DNA of 64,000 nucleotides from Arthrobacter pascens (GTDB lineage Bacteria; Actinomycetota; Actinomycetes; Actinomycetales; Micrococcaceae), in the NCBI RefSeq assembly GCF_017052465.1, contig NZ_JAFHKT010000112.1, forward strand, positions 26,006-90,005, written 5' to 3'. Position 1 is the stretch's first letter. Each line of letters starts with the position of its first letter. The notes under the pieces were generated by a model. That model ran no database searches. It was not told the DNA's origin and saw only the letters and a list, made by a program, of their open reading frames with translations. A program made the translations under genes and the position numbers. Shown here in pieces: positions 32,792-41,355 of this stretch.

Positions 32792-34087
32792 TCAGATGTA
32801 GCGGTTCCGCCCGGCCCGGTACCCGAAGACTGCGGCCAGCAGGCCCACCGCCAGGAACAGTACCCCGGCCGCCGCGAACGATCCCGTGGCCTGGTGCAGC
32901 TGGCCCACCATAAGGGTCCCAGTGGATCCCACTCCGTAGCCGACGCCCTGCATCATGCCGGAAAGGTGCGCGGCGGTGTGGCCGTCCCGGGTGCGGAGCA
33001 TGATCATGGTCAGGGCCACCGCGGTGAGGCTTCCCTGGCCCAGGCCCAGGAGGCCGGTCCACACCCAGATCAGCTCCTGGGGACCGAAGATGCTCAATGC
33101 GAAGCCGCCCCCGGTCATGAGCGCAACAACAGTGTTGATGGCCCGCTGATCCCGCAGCCTCGCTGCCAGCGCCGGGGCGAAGAGCGAGCCCAGCATCTGT
33201 AGGACGATCGAGGCGGACACCATCAGCCCCGCCGTTCCGCCGTCGACCCCGCGTTCGCGCAGGATCGGGGCCAGCCATGCGAACACACTGAAGGACATCA
33301 TGGCCTGCAGCACCATGAAGATCGTGATCTGCCAGGCCATCGCGGAGCGCCATACGTTCACGCCTTCGTGCACGGCCTTGTGCTGACCGTGCCGTTGCCG
33401 GATGGCGACAGGAAGGAAAAGCAGAAGGACGACGGCGGCCGGCACCGCCCAGAACCACAGCGCCGAGGTCCACTGCCCGGTCGCGCTGAAAACCGGATAG
33501 GTGAAGCCCGCCCCAAGAGCTGCGGACGCACAGATGGCCGTGGTGTAGAGGCCGCCCATCAGGCCGAGCCTGTGCGGGAAGTCGCGCTTCACGAGCCCGG
33601 GCAGCAGCACGTTGCACAGCGCAATCGCCGCTCCGCAGGCGGCTGTGCCGGCCAGCAGTGCCGGCAGGTGCCCGGCTCCCGGGACGTCCACCGGCCGCAT
33701 GAGGAGCCCCGCCGTCAGGACCGCCATGGCCCCGAGCAGCACGCGCTCGGCACCGAACCGTCTCGCCAGGACGGGGGCCAGCGGTGCGAAGACGCCCAAC
33801 AGAGTGACGGGGACAGTGGTCAGCACCACCACCGCCCAGCCCGGCAGTCCGGCGCCTGATGTAACTTCCGGGAGGACCGCCGAAAAGCTGGAGAACACGG
33901 TGCGCAGGTTAAGGCCGATCAGCACCAGGCACAGGCCAAGGTACGCCAGCGCCCGGCGGCCGCCAACGCGCGTGGGCTCTGCGGACGGGACCTCGTCGAT
34001 CTCCGCGTCCACGAGCGCGCCGGGCCCGGCGCCCCGGGCGCGCTGGCGCTCTTCGTTTTTCACTGTCCCATTCCCCGCATCGGTCAT
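32792..34087 (-). CDS. MFS transporter, CynX/NimT-like
   Basis: A 431-residue permease with about 12 hydrophobic helices after a 45-residue hydrophilic N-terminus. The start of helix 1 (LGLCLVLIGLNLRTVFSSFSAVLPEV) and GLVKRDFPHRLGLMGGLYTTAICASAALGA fit the CynX/NimT (cyanate or 2-nitroimidazole) branch of the MFS. Family members export or import small organic molecules; the cargo here is unknown. The ATG lacks a strong ribosome site. The stop lies at the edge of the repeat cluster. Confidence 0.82.
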   Translation of the reverse strand: MTDAGNGTVKNEERQRARGAGPGALVDAEIDEVPSAEPTRVGGRRALAYLGLCLVLIGLNLRTVFSSFSAVLPEVTSGAGLPGWAVVVLTTVPVTLLGVFAPLAPVLARRFGAERVLLGAMAVLTAGLLMRPVDVPGAGHLPALLAGTAACGAAIALCNVLLPGLVKRDFPHRLGLMGGLYTTAICASAALGAGFTYPVFSATGQWTSALWFWAVPAAVVLLLFLPVAIRQRHGQHKAVHEGVNVWRSAMAWQITIFMVLQAMMSFSVFAWLAPILRERGVDGGTAGLMVSASIVLQMLGSLFAPALAARLRDQRAINTVVALMTGGGFALSIFGPQELIWVWTGLLGLGQGSLTAVALTMIMLRTRDGHTAAHLSGMMQGVGYGVGSTGTLMVGQLHQATGSFAAAGVLFLAVGLLAAVFGYRAGRNRYI

Positions 34088-34289
34088 CGGGCCATTCTTT
34101 CAGGGGTTAAGCCTGCGTTCGTACCATGTCTCCGTGCCGCTCCCGGCCGTCCGTGTGTCGGTCAGCTGGCCGTCCAACGAGTTATCCACATACGGCCGAA
34201 CACCCGTTACGGCTGTCCGTGGCCCGGAATTAGTCTGGCTCCAACCACCGGGCGCCGCACCGCCCGCCCGCCTACCGCTGGGAGGACCC

Positions 34290-34691
34290 ATGAGCTATCC
34301 CTATGCACCCAAGGTTCCCGATAATCCCAGCCCTGCACGGAAGCGGGCGGCTTCGGAGGGCGCCGGGGAAGGCGGGGCGAGTGTCGTGTGTGGTGCGCTG
34401 GTGTTGCCCAGCATGCTCCTCACATTGCTCCCCACCATGCTCGCCATGCTGTTGACCCGCCCCGACACCGGCAGCAATGGCCTCGAATGGGTGGCGGCGG
34501 CGGTGTTCTGGAGTCTGCCCTCATTGTTCGGCGTGCTGGCCGCGCTCTTCGGCATCCTTGCCGTGAGGCGGCATCAACGCGACACCGCGGCATGGAGCGC
34601 CGGCGTGGCAGGACTCTCGCTCGTGGGAACGGAGGCTGCCTTCATTCTTCTCCCGGGGGTCATCCACGTCGTTGTCACAGCTCTGCCCTGA
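34290..34691 (+). CDS. Hypothetical small membrane protein
   Basis: A 133-residue protein with about three hydrophobic segments (around residues 33-53, 63-85 and 100-125) and a 30-residue polar N-terminus. It resembles the DUF4190-type proteins in layout, but I cannot assign a family. A strong GGGAGGA ribosome site lies five bases before ATG 34290, which argues that it is real despite a much longer open frame upstream. It is followed after about 60 bp by trmB, which has its own promoter. Confidence 0.7.
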   Translation: MSYPYAPKVPDNPSPARKRAASEGAGEGGASVVCGALVLPSMLLTLLPTMLAMLLTRPDTGSNGLEWVAAAVFWSLPSLFGVLAALFGILAVRRHQRDTAAWSAGVAGLSLVGTEAAFILLPGVIHVVVTALP

Positions 34692-34750
34692 ACGCCCGGG
34701 CGGCGGCCGCCACCGCTGACGCCGGCGGCGTTCTGCCCCGCGAACTCCAC

Positions 34751-34756
34751 TATTCT
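34751..34756 (+). promoter_or_regulatory. -10 element, leaderless promoter of trmB
   Basis: TATTCT precedes the tandem start codons ATGATG; the second ATG (34764) is seven bases downstream, matching the leaderless spacing seen elsewhere in the window. Confidence 0.5.
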
Positions 34757-34763
34757 GGAGATG

Positions 34764-35711
34764 ATGAGTGAAACCCCAGATTCCCCCCGGCCGCCTGAAG
34801 AGCAGCTGCCTGAAAATCCGAAGACGCCGAGGCCCGTCACGCCTGGCAGCCAGGCTTCGTTCGGCACCTACGGCGGGCGGCCTGTCAGTTTCGTGCGCCG
34901 CGGAACCCGCCTTCAGGGCCGCCGGCAGGCGGCCTGGGAAGAGCACTCGGACCGCTGGGCAGTTGACGTCCCGCGGCACGTTGCCAACACCTCTGTCCAC
35001 CCGGATTACACCTTTGACGCGGAGGCCGAGTTCGGCCGGAAAGCCCCGCTGATTGTTGAGATCGGATCGGGACTTGGCGATGCCGTCTGCCACGCCGCCG
35101 AGGAGAACCCGGGCACGGACTTCCTGGCCGTCGAGGTCTACACCCCCGGCCTGGCCAACACCATGATCAAGATCAACAGCAGGGGCCTCACCAACGTCCG
35201 AGTCGTGGAGGCCAACGCCCCGGAAGTGCTCGCCACGATGCTTCCGCCGGGCTCAGTGAGCGAGCTGTGGATCTTCTTCCCCGACCCCTGGCACAAATCC
35301 CGCCACCACAAACGCCGGCTCATTCAGCCCGAATTCGCCGAACTGGCGGCCAGGGCCGTGAAGCCGGGCGGACTCTGGCGCATCGCGACCGACTGGTCCA
35401 ATTACGCCGTGCACGTGCGCGATGTGCTCGCCGGCTCCACGGCGTTCGTCAACATGCACGACGGGGAGCGCCGGGGGCCCGAGAGCCCGCTTACCCACGT
35501 CTGGCAGACCGGCGTCGAATCGCTCGTGGGCGGTGCCCCGGTCAAGGAAGGCCGGGCACCGGTCAGCACCGAGCACACCGGGCCCAACGAGGGCATCGAC
35601 GAAACGGGAGGCTGGGCGCCGCGGTTCGAAGGCCGCATCCGCACCAGCTTCGAGAACAAGGCGCACGAGGCCGGCCGCCTGATCTTCGACCTCTGCTACC
35701 GCCGGGTCTAG
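34764..35711 (+). CDS. trmB: tRNA (guanine(46)-N7)-methyltransferase
   Basis: Methylates G46 in the variable loop of many tRNAs, using SAM. The protein has the TrmB motifs IVEIGSGLGDAV (SAM site), FLAVEVYTPGLA, LWIFFPDPWHKSRHHKRRL (the signature acceptor-site loop) and the C-terminal GWAPRFEGRIRTSFENKAHEAGR. About 315 residues is longer than E. coli TrmB because of a Pro-rich N-terminus and an insert near 240-265, as in other actinobacteria. The start could equally be the adjacent ATG at 34761. Confidence 0.93.
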   Translation: MSETPDSPRPPEEQLPENPKTPRPVTPGSQASFGTYGGRPVSFVRRGTRLQGRRQAAWEEHSDRWAVDVPRHVANTSVHPDYTFDAEAEFGRKAPLIVEIGSGLGDAVCHAAEENPGTDFLAVEVYTPGLANTMIKINSRGLTNVRVVEANAPEVLATMLPPGSVSELWIFFPDPWHKSRHHKRRLIQPEFAELAARAVKPGGLWRIATDWSNYAVHVRDVLAGSTAFVNMHDGERRGPESPLTHVWQTGVESLVGGAPVKEGRAPVSTEHTGPNEGIDETGGWAPRFEGRIRTSFENKAHEAGRLIFDLCYRRV

Positions 35712-35851
35712 CGGCACTCAGCACATCCAGCGGCGCAGGCCGGGCCCTGCCGGCCGTGCTTCGCGCGGCCCTCACATGTCATGCCCTCAGGTGTGCTGCC
35801 GCCCATCTGTTGCGCAGGCAGTCTCCGTGGCACGATTGGGTTTGTGGCGGA

Positions 35852-36721
35852 GTGCCGCAACAGACGCACGGATTGTGCGGGCGCGAAGGAACGATCATCA
35901 AACGAGAACTGCAGGGCGCCGCAGACAAAGCGGAGAACGTAGCGAACTCCCGCGCCCTCGAAGTCTTGGCGCGGGCCGGGTATGCGGTCAGCGGGGTACT
36001 GCATTTCCTGGTGGGAACCATCGCCATCGGGCTGGCCACCGGCAAGGGCGGCAGGGCCGACGTCAGCGGAGCCGTGGCGGAGCTGGGCAGCCAGCCTGCC
36101 GGGCCAGTGCTGCTGTGGACCAGCTTCGCCGCGTGCGTTGCCCTGGCCCTGTGGCGGGCGGGTGATGCCATTTTCGACTTCGAGCACCTGCCGGCCAAGA
36201 ACGAGGTGGCCAAGAAGCTCAAGGCGGCTGCGCAGGCCGCCATCTACGCGGCAATGGCCTTGTCCCTTGCCGCGTTCGCGCGGGGCGCAGGGCAGGACAA
36301 CAGGGAATCTACGAGCGACATGACCGTCAACCTTATGAAGGCACCGGGCGGCGTGCTGCTCCTGATAGTCATCGGGGCTGCCGTGGCCGTCACCGGGGTG
36401 GTCTATGTGGTGCTCGGTGTCAAAAAGTCGTTCAGGAAGCACATCCGGATGCCTGCCGCGCCCACGGCTCGCAAGGCCGTCACGGGGCTGGGCATCGCCG
36501 GCTACGCGGCCAAGGGCGTGGCCCTCTTCGTGACGGGCCTGCTGGTCGTCATCGCCGCCGTCACGGCCCACCCGGAAGAATCCACCGGCCTCGACGGCGG
36601 ACTGAGGGCTCTGCGCGACCAGCCGCTGGGTGTATACGCTCTCATGGCCGTGGGCGCTGGGCTCATCTGCTACGGCCTCTACATGGTGGTCCGGGCGCGG
36701 CTGGCCAAAATGGAGTACTAG
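35852..36721 (+). CDS. DUF1206 membrane protein
   Basis: A roughly 270- to 290-residue membrane protein made of three repeats of a two-helix DUF1206 unit, each beginning with an A-R-x-G-Y-A-V/A-x-G-V/I-like motif (LARAGYAVSGVLHFLVG, LKAAAQAAIYAAMALSL, LGIAGYAAKGVALFVTG); function unknown. The start is uncertain. The conserved protein begins around IIKRELQGAADKAE, where there is no ATG. GTG 35852 and TTG 35873 are in-frame options, and an AAGGA ribosome site at about 35886-35890 would suit a non-canonical start (ATC, 35893 or 35896). Confidence 0.78.
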   Translation: MPQQTHGLCGREGTIIKRELQGAADKAENVANSRALEVLARAGYAVSGVLHFLVGTIAIGLATGKGGRADVSGAVAELGSQPAGPVLLWTSFAACVALALWRAGDAIFDFEHLPAKNEVAKKLKAAAQAAIYAAMALSLAAFARGAGQDNRESTSDMTVNLMKAPGGVLLLIVIGAAVAVTGVVYVVLGVKKSFRKHIRMPAAPTARKAVTGLGIAGYAAKGVALFVTGLLVVIAAVTAHPEESTGLDGGLRALRDQPLGVYALMAVGAGLICYGLYMVVRARLAKMEY

Positions 36722-36737
36722 GCGTTTGTGGCGTTGC

Positions 36738-38579
36738 CTAGGGCTTGAAGTCGTCGTGCACCACCACACGCGACAGTTCCACGCCGCCGTCCGCGGTCCT
36801 CCAGTAATGCAGCCTCCGTGCAGACGCGACCCCACGCTCGATTGACGCCCGGAAGCAGCGAGCGCCGTCCTCGCGCTGCAGCTGGGGCGCATCGCCGCCG
36901 TCATTGGCGCGCAGCGGATGCACCTCCCGGGCCGAGCTCCGCTCGGCCAGGCCGGTCAACACCTCCACTACCGCCTTCAATGCCTTCGGTACGGACCCCT
37001 GTTCCGTCCGTGAATAGAGTGATGCGGCGAAGGCCGGACCCATGCTGAAGGTCCCTGGCAGAGGGAACCTGGCCTTGTCTTCGCCAGGAACGGTGCGTAC
37101 CCAGGCCAAATAAATATCGTGCCGGACGCGTTCATCCGCTGTTTCGAAGGCCTCTGTTGCGTCGTCGCGGGACCGTTTCAACGCCTGCTGCATTTCCCGG
37201 TTGCGGGCACGCAGCGTGCGCAGGTCCTCCGCCTGTTTGGCGTTCCGTGCGGCCATTCCGGCCAGCAGCCCGTCAGCGGCCGCCGCATGCCGGCGCTCCA
37301 GCCCAAGCTCCCCCTGCAGGGCCGCCAGCTCGCGCTCCAGCCGAAGAAGCTCCGGCCCGGCGCCGCTCCCCGCCTTCACCAGCTCCTGGAGCCGGACCAC
37401 CTCAGCCTTTTCAGTGGCCAGGGACAGCTGCACCGAGATCAGGGCCGGCGAAGGAGTGACAGGGGCGGAGACTGCCGCGGCGGGCGGCCCCTCTTCCCCG
37501 GCCAGCGAAGTCCCCTCGGCGCCCGTGACCGCCCCCTCCAGCAGGTGTCGTCCTGCCTGAAGCCAGGGGGTCCCGCCCCGCAGCAGCTCTGGCGATACCA
37601 GGACCTCCCCATCGTCATCAACATCAATGAGGGACAGAACCACCGCGCCTTTTTCCCTGAGGAACCTGACCACCACGACCTCGCCCTCGGTGACGAGACT
37701 GTCAGCGGTGTCCAGCGGATTCGATGAAATCCGCTCGACAGGTACGGACCAGCTGGACCCCGGGAAAAGGGTCAGGGTGGCCGCCTTGGGTGTCACCTCT
37801 TCTGCCAGCGCCAGCACCAGGTCACCGGAGGCATAGATGTCCGTCAGCCGCGGCAGCACCTTAAGGGCACGTATGTCCAGGGTGCCGGCGGCGGGATCAT
37901 AGAGGCCGGACACGGCCTGCCCCACCGCAAGCATCCAGTCGAGCCGCACAGGCGGAGTCACGCGCTCGAGCTGGATACTGCAGCTTTGGCCTCCGGCGAG
38001 CTCCACTATGGCCCGGGAACCTGCACTGGCAAAGGCCTTCACCACCCCCGACATCACGTCCAGCGGTTTGGGCTGAACCGCTGCGGGCGGCGCCGCCGTG
38101 ACCCGGCTCAGGACGTCCTCGATGATGCGTTCCGCCGCGGCCGCCGCGCCGCCCGGACCCTGCGCCATCCGCAGCGGGCTCCTGTAAACGTCCCGCAGCC
38201 AGTCAAGGTCCGCGGAGTAGACCCGCGCAGCGTTCCCGTATACGTGGGCACCGGCAGGGAGGGCATCCGCGAAGCGGAACGTCTCCGGACCGTTTTCGAG
38301 GTAGTAGACGTCGGCGAGGTCACCCACCTCGCGGGCGATCCTGCCGACGTCGATCCTGTTCCCGGGCGTGCCGGGGTGCCAGGCGACCACAGCTGCCGGA
38401 CGGGTGCGGCCCGTCGACATCAGGGTCCGGGCAAGCTGCTCACCGGATGCCACAACTTCGTAGGCGCCGCCCGCGTGGCCACGCTTAGGATGGTCACGGT
38501 TTCCCGGCCCCCGGCTCACGGCAGAATGGTTCCTGTGCCCCTGGCTCCCATGGCTGTGGTCCCTGCCGCGCTGCTCCAT
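36738..38579 (-). CDS. Large hypothetical protein with S1-like and coiled-coil regions
   Basis: A 613-residue protein that I do not recognise. A His/Arg-rich disordered leader (1-40) is followed by an alpha/beta segment with VVAWHPGTPGNRIDVGRIA and HVYGNAARVYSADLDWL (about 60-135). Two stretches then read like OB/S1 RNA-binding folds (about 195-255 and 280-325, the latter ending VRFLREKGAVVLSLIDVDDDGEV). A coiled coil (about 370-460) and a globular C-terminal domain starting DIYLAWVRTV complete it. No catalytic motif is visible. An AAGGGGA ribosome site supports the start. It follows the anti-sigma gene by 57 bp on the same strand, so it could be in that operon. Confidence 0.7.
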   Translation of the reverse strand: MEQRGRDHSHGSQGHRNHSAVSRGPGNRDHPKRGHAGGAYEVVASGEQLARTLMSTGRTRPAAVVAWHPGTPGNRIDVGRIAREVGDLADVYYLENGPETFRFADALPAGAHVYGNAARVYSADLDWLRDVYRSPLRMAQGPGGAAAAAERIIEDVLSRVTAAPPAAVQPKPLDVMSGVVKAFASAGSRAIVELAGGQSCSIQLERVTPPVRLDWMLAVGQAVSGLYDPAAGTLDIRALKVLPRLTDIYASGDLVLALAEEVTPKAATLTLFPGSSWSVPVERISSNPLDTADSLVTEGEVVVVRFLREKGAVVLSLIDVDDDGEVLVSPELLRGGTPWLQAGRHLLEGAVTGAEGTSLAGEEGPPAAAVSAPVTPSPALISVQLSLATEKAEVVRLQELVKAGSGAGPELLRLERELAALQGELGLERRHAAAADGLLAGMAARNAKQAEDLRTLRARNREMQQALKRSRDDATEAFETADERVRHDIYLAWVRTVPGEDKARFPLPGTFSMGPAFAASLYSRTEQGSVPKALKAVVEVLTGLAERSSAREVHPLRANDGGDAPQLQREDGARCFRASIERGVASARRLHYWRTADGGVELSRVVVHDDFKP

Positions 38580-38636
38580 CGAGTCCCCTTCGTCCTGGAC
38601 ACCAGTAGAACAGCTGGCTGCGACAAAATGGGCTAT

Positions 38637-39311
38637 TCAGGCGCCCGGCACGGTGATCACCGCGATCGTCTTCTGCTGATCGTTCCGAACCTCGACGCTG
38701 GCAATGCTCGAGTATTGCAGCGGAGTCGCGCTGGTGACCCTGGCCCTGCCACTGGGGGTCGCCATCCAGGCACAGGCGCGGTCTTCCGTTCCCGCCCGGT
38801 CCTTGACCCACAGTGACAGCTTCCCGGTGTTCGGCAGGCTCTTGCCGTCCACCGCCAATTCCGTACCCCACGTCTTCTTGACCATGCCCACTGTCACTTG
38901 GATGCCGGTATCGGCTACCACGGAATAGCTGGCATCCGGCCTATTCGCCGGGGCCAGCAGGGGTGCCGCAGCGAAGCCCAGGGCCAGGCATGCGGCGGCG
39001 ACCGCTCCCACGAGGGCGGTCAACCGCCGTCGGGCAGTACGACGGCGGGCGGCCAACTCGTCCAGAACAGGTTGCGGGACGACGGCAGACGGATCCGCGG
39101 TGCGCGGCACCCGCGGAGCCGGAACGGCGAGCGCCACGGCGTCGGGCACCGGCACTGCGCCCAGGAGGCCTGGGAGGGTCTCCAGTTCCGCGAGGCCATC
39201 GCGGCACACTGCGCACCGCTGCAGGTGGTCCTCGAAGCGCGCCCGGTCGGCGTCGTCGAGGCCGCCCAGCACGTATGCCCCCAGCAACTCATGGAGTTCT
39301 TTGCCGTTCAC
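38637..39311 (-). CDS. RskA-type anti-sigma factor
   Basis: A membrane-spanning anti-sigma factor of 224 residues. The N-terminal zinc-binding anti-sigma domain has HLQRCAVC (HxxxCxxC, about 29-36). A single membrane helix lies around residues 95-117 (LTALVGAVAAACLALGFAAAPL), and the rest is an extracytoplasmic RskA/DUF2337-like sensor domain. It overlaps the sigma gene by four bases, the normal layout for a cognate pair. Release of the sigma factor probably depends on regulated proteolysis after an envelope or redox signal; the signal is unknown. Confidence 0.87.
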   Translation of the reverse strand: MNGKELHELLGAYVLGGLDDADRARFEDHLQRCAVCRDGLAELETLPGLLGAVPVPDAVALAVPAPRVPRTADPSAVVPQPVLDELAARRRTARRRLTALVGAVAAACLALGFAAAPLLAPANRPDASYSVVADTGIQVTVGMVKKTWGTELAVDGKSLPNTGKLSLWVKDRAGTEDRACAWMATPSGRARVTSATPLQYSSIASVEVRNDQQKTIAVITVPGA

Positions 39312-39808
39312 CGTTCCACACCCATTTCGTCAAGTATTGTCCGCAGGGCCTTCACCGCGTAGAAGGCCCTGGATTTCACCGTGCCGCTCGGAATGTTCAG
39401 CTGGACGGCGGCTTCATTGACCGTGAAGCGCCGGTAATGCAATGCCACGAGTACGTCCCGGTGCTCCATGCTCAGCCGGAGCAGGGCCTCTTCCATCAGC
39501 ACCCTGGTGAGCAGTTCGTCGACCTTCCCGGTGGCCTCCGCCGGGTCGGCAAGGTCGCGCTCCTCGGCTTCCTGTGGCCGGCGCTGGGATTTCCGGTAAT
39601 TGTCGATCATGATGTTCCGGGCTGTCCGGAACAGATAGCTGCGCATGCTTCCGGTGATCTTCGGCGCCTGCTGCCAGACGCGGAGCACCGTTTCCTGGAC
39701 GATGTCATCGGCCAGCACGGGGTCGTGGGAGGCGCTGATCACAAACCGGCGTAAGGCCGTCCCATGCTCGCGATAGATTGCGGCAACCACATCTTCGTCC
39801 AGCGGCAC
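39308..39808 (-). CDS. ECF RNA polymerase sigma factor
   Basis: A 166-residue extracytoplasmic-function sigma factor. Region 2 contains DPVLADDIVQETVLRVWQ and the promoter-melting SYLFRTARNIMIDNYRK; region 4 contains FTVNEAAVQLNIPSGTVKSRAFYAVKAL. With its RskA-type partner it resembles the SigK/SigL groups of mycobacteria and other actinobacteria. It starts at GTG 39808 with a GGGAGG ribosome site. The COG4315 lipoprotein gene across a 182-bp divergent region is a likely target. Confidence 0.9.
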   Translation of the reverse strand: MPLDEDVVAAIYREHGTALRRFVISASHDPVLADDIVQETVLRVWQQAPKITGSMRSYLFRTARNIMIDNYRKSQRRPQEAEERDLADPAEATGKVDELLTRVLMEEALLRLSMEHRDVLVALHYRRFTVNEAAVQLNIPSGTVKSRAFYAVKALRTILDEMGVER

Positions 39809-39990
39809 CAGAACCTCCCAGTGGCTCGATTACCGGTCCGTGCGGGCCGGCATTCTGGCATGTAAGACGCGGACGGACCCCAAAGAGTTCATTCAAGTCC
39901 GTCTGCGAAGCCTTGAACCATTCTTCACCTTCGTGCGTCATTCCCAATAGCGCCGGTTCCCAGACGCCGGCCTGAGCCAAGGAGCAGCAC

Positions 39991-40509
39991 ATGAACAAGC
40001 AATTGAGCGTTGGCCTTGCAGTTTTGGCCCTTGCCGCGTCGCTGACCGCCTGTGGCGGCGGAACCGGCACAACTCCTACCACGGCCGCCCCAGCAACCAC
40101 CGCCGCCGAGTCGCCCGCAACAACCGCAAGCGAAACGGCCACGGCCACGGCCACCGCCGCCGTCGACCTGATGACCGCGTCCTCGGCCAAGGGCGACATT
40201 GTGGTGGACGGCAAAGGAATGAGCGTCTACTACTTCACCAAGGACGTGAAGGACTCCGGCAAGAGCAACTGCACCGGTGACTGCCTCGTGGCCTGGCCGC
40301 CGGTCTTCACCACCAGCGACACCCCCACGGTTGAGGGCGTCACCGGAAAGGTCGGGACCATCGACACCCCTGACGGCAAGAAGCAGGTGACCATCGAAGG
40401 CATGCCCGTCTACCTGTGGGAGAAGGACAAGGCCCCGGGTGACATCACCGGCCAGGGCGTAGGCAACGTGTGGTACCTCGTGGCCCCCGACGGCACGATG
40501 ATCAAGTAA
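39991..40509 (+). CDS. COG4315 secreted-repeat lipoprotein
   Basis: A 172-residue lipoprotein: signal peptide with lipobox LTAC (Cys21), a Thr/Ala/Pro-rich linker to about residue 55, then a tandem of the short COG4315 repeat (GMSVYYFTKD...CTGDCLVAWPPV, then GMPVYLWEKDKAPGD...VWYLVAPDG). Cys residues in SNCTGDC could form a disulfide or bind metal. Proteins of this family often sit beside ECF sigma/anti-sigma pairs and are exported in response to envelope stress. An AAGGAG ribosome site precedes the ATG. Confidence 0.85.
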   Translation: MNKQLSVGLAVLALAASLTACGGGTGTTPTTAAPATTAAESPATTASETATATATAAVDLMTASSAKGDIVVDGKGMSVYYFTKDVKDSGKSNCTGDCLVAWPPVFTTSDTPTVEGVTGKVGTIDTPDGKKQVTIEGMPVYLWEKDKAPGDITGQGVGNVWYLVAPDGTMIK

Positions 40510-40521
40510 GGCATCCAAAGC

Positions 40522-40561
40522 GGTAGTGCCGGAGCCCATGCCCTCGGACACCGGCACTACC
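40522..40561 (+). terminator. Stem-loop after COG4315 gene
   Basis: GGTAGTGCCGG (40522-40532) and CCGGCACTACC (40551-40561) are perfect 11-bp inverted repeats with an 18-base loop. The right arm overlaps the -10 element of the next gene. Confidence 0.65.
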
Positions 40562-40563
40562 AT
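40558..40563 (+). promoter_or_regulatory. -10 element, leaderless promoter of DUF4287-DUF5655 gene
   Basis: TACCAT is followed by six bases and ATG 40570. Confidence 0.45.
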
Positions 40564-40569
40564 CAGAGC

Positions 40570-41160
40570 ATGGCGAACACAGACCTGAACTCCGCTGCCA
40601 GGACTTGGCAGACCATGGTGGACAGCAACCAGGCGCTGCTGCTCCGGAAGTCCGGCCATGACGTGCGCTGGTGGGCGGAACAGGGGCGCGCAGCAGGGTT
40701 GCGGACGGACGGCGAGCTCCGGGACTGGATGCGCGACGAGCACGGCATCACCGGCTATGCCCAATATGCCGTGTCGTGGGAAATGTTCGGGTATCCCGAG
40801 TTCATGCTTCGCGACGCAGATGAACTCATCGATGGCCAGTACGAGTTCCATCCTCACCTGCGGCCCATAGCGGATGCCGTGCTTGCATGGGCCGCAGCCA
40901 CTGACGGTGCGGAAATCCAGATGCGCAAGGGGTACGTCTCGCTGCACAGCACCCGGCGCAAGTTCGCCCAGGTGACCCGCGCCAACAAGACGGCCGTGGA
41001 CGTGACGCTGCGAATCGAGGCGCCCATTGGGGGACGTCTCGAGGCAGTTCACGTCCGCGGCGGTGACTTCTTCGACCGGAAGGTCCGTCTCACCTCAGTT
41101 GAGCAAGTGGACCAGGCATTCCTGGACCTGCTGGAAACGGCCCTGGAGCAGAACAGCTGA
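40570..41160 (+). CDS. DUF4287/DUF5655 domain protein
   Basis: A 196-residue soluble protein. The N-terminal half (about 1-70: WQTMVDSNQALLLRKSGHDVRWWAEQ...GITGYAQYAVSWEMFG) matches the DUF4287 helical domain. The C-terminal half (about 95-190: IQMRKGYVSLHSTRRKFAQVTRANKTAVDVTLRIE) matches DUF5655, a DNA-mimic or transport-associated domain of unknown activity. There is no membrane segment or catalytic motif. It is transcribed from its own promoter and followed by tandem repeats. Confidence 0.75.
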   Translation: MANTDLNSAARTWQTMVDSNQALLLRKSGHDVRWWAEQGRAAGLRTDGELRDWMRDEHGITGYAQYAVSWEMFGYPEFMLRDADELIDGQYEFHPHLRPIADAVLAWAAATDGAEIQMRKGYVSLHSTRRKFAQVTRANKTAVDVTLRIEAPIGGRLEAVHVRGGDFFDRKVRLTSVEQVDQAFLDLLETALEQNS

Positions 41161-41163
41161 CGG

Positions 41164-41355
41164 GCACCGACCGCTGATCGGGCCTGTCGAGATTCCGGTT
41201 TCGACAAGCTCAACCACCGGTGCCGCTGATCGAGCCTGTCGAGATCAAGGTGCCGGCCAGCACCGACCGCTGATCGGGCCTGTCGAGATTCCGGTTTCGA
41301 CAGGCTCAACCACCGGTGCCGCTGATCGAGCCTGTCGAGATCAAGGTGCCGGCCG
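41164..41355. repeat. Two 96-bp tandem repeats of the dispersed palindromic element
   Basis: The unit starting GCACCGACCGCTGATCGGGC at 41164 repeats at 41260 with essentially one base change (GACAAGCTC versus GACAGGCTC). Each unit contains inverted copies of the GGTTGAGC..GTCGA core, so strong hairpins can form. The second unit reaches about 14 bases into the 3' end of the GIY-YIG gene. Confidence 0.85.

Noticed and set aside
34182..34190. Perfect DnaA box (TTATCCACA)
   Set aside because: It is single, lies upstream of a small membrane protein gene, and has no box cluster, AT-rich unwinding region or dnaA/dnaN neighbour, so it is not an origin.
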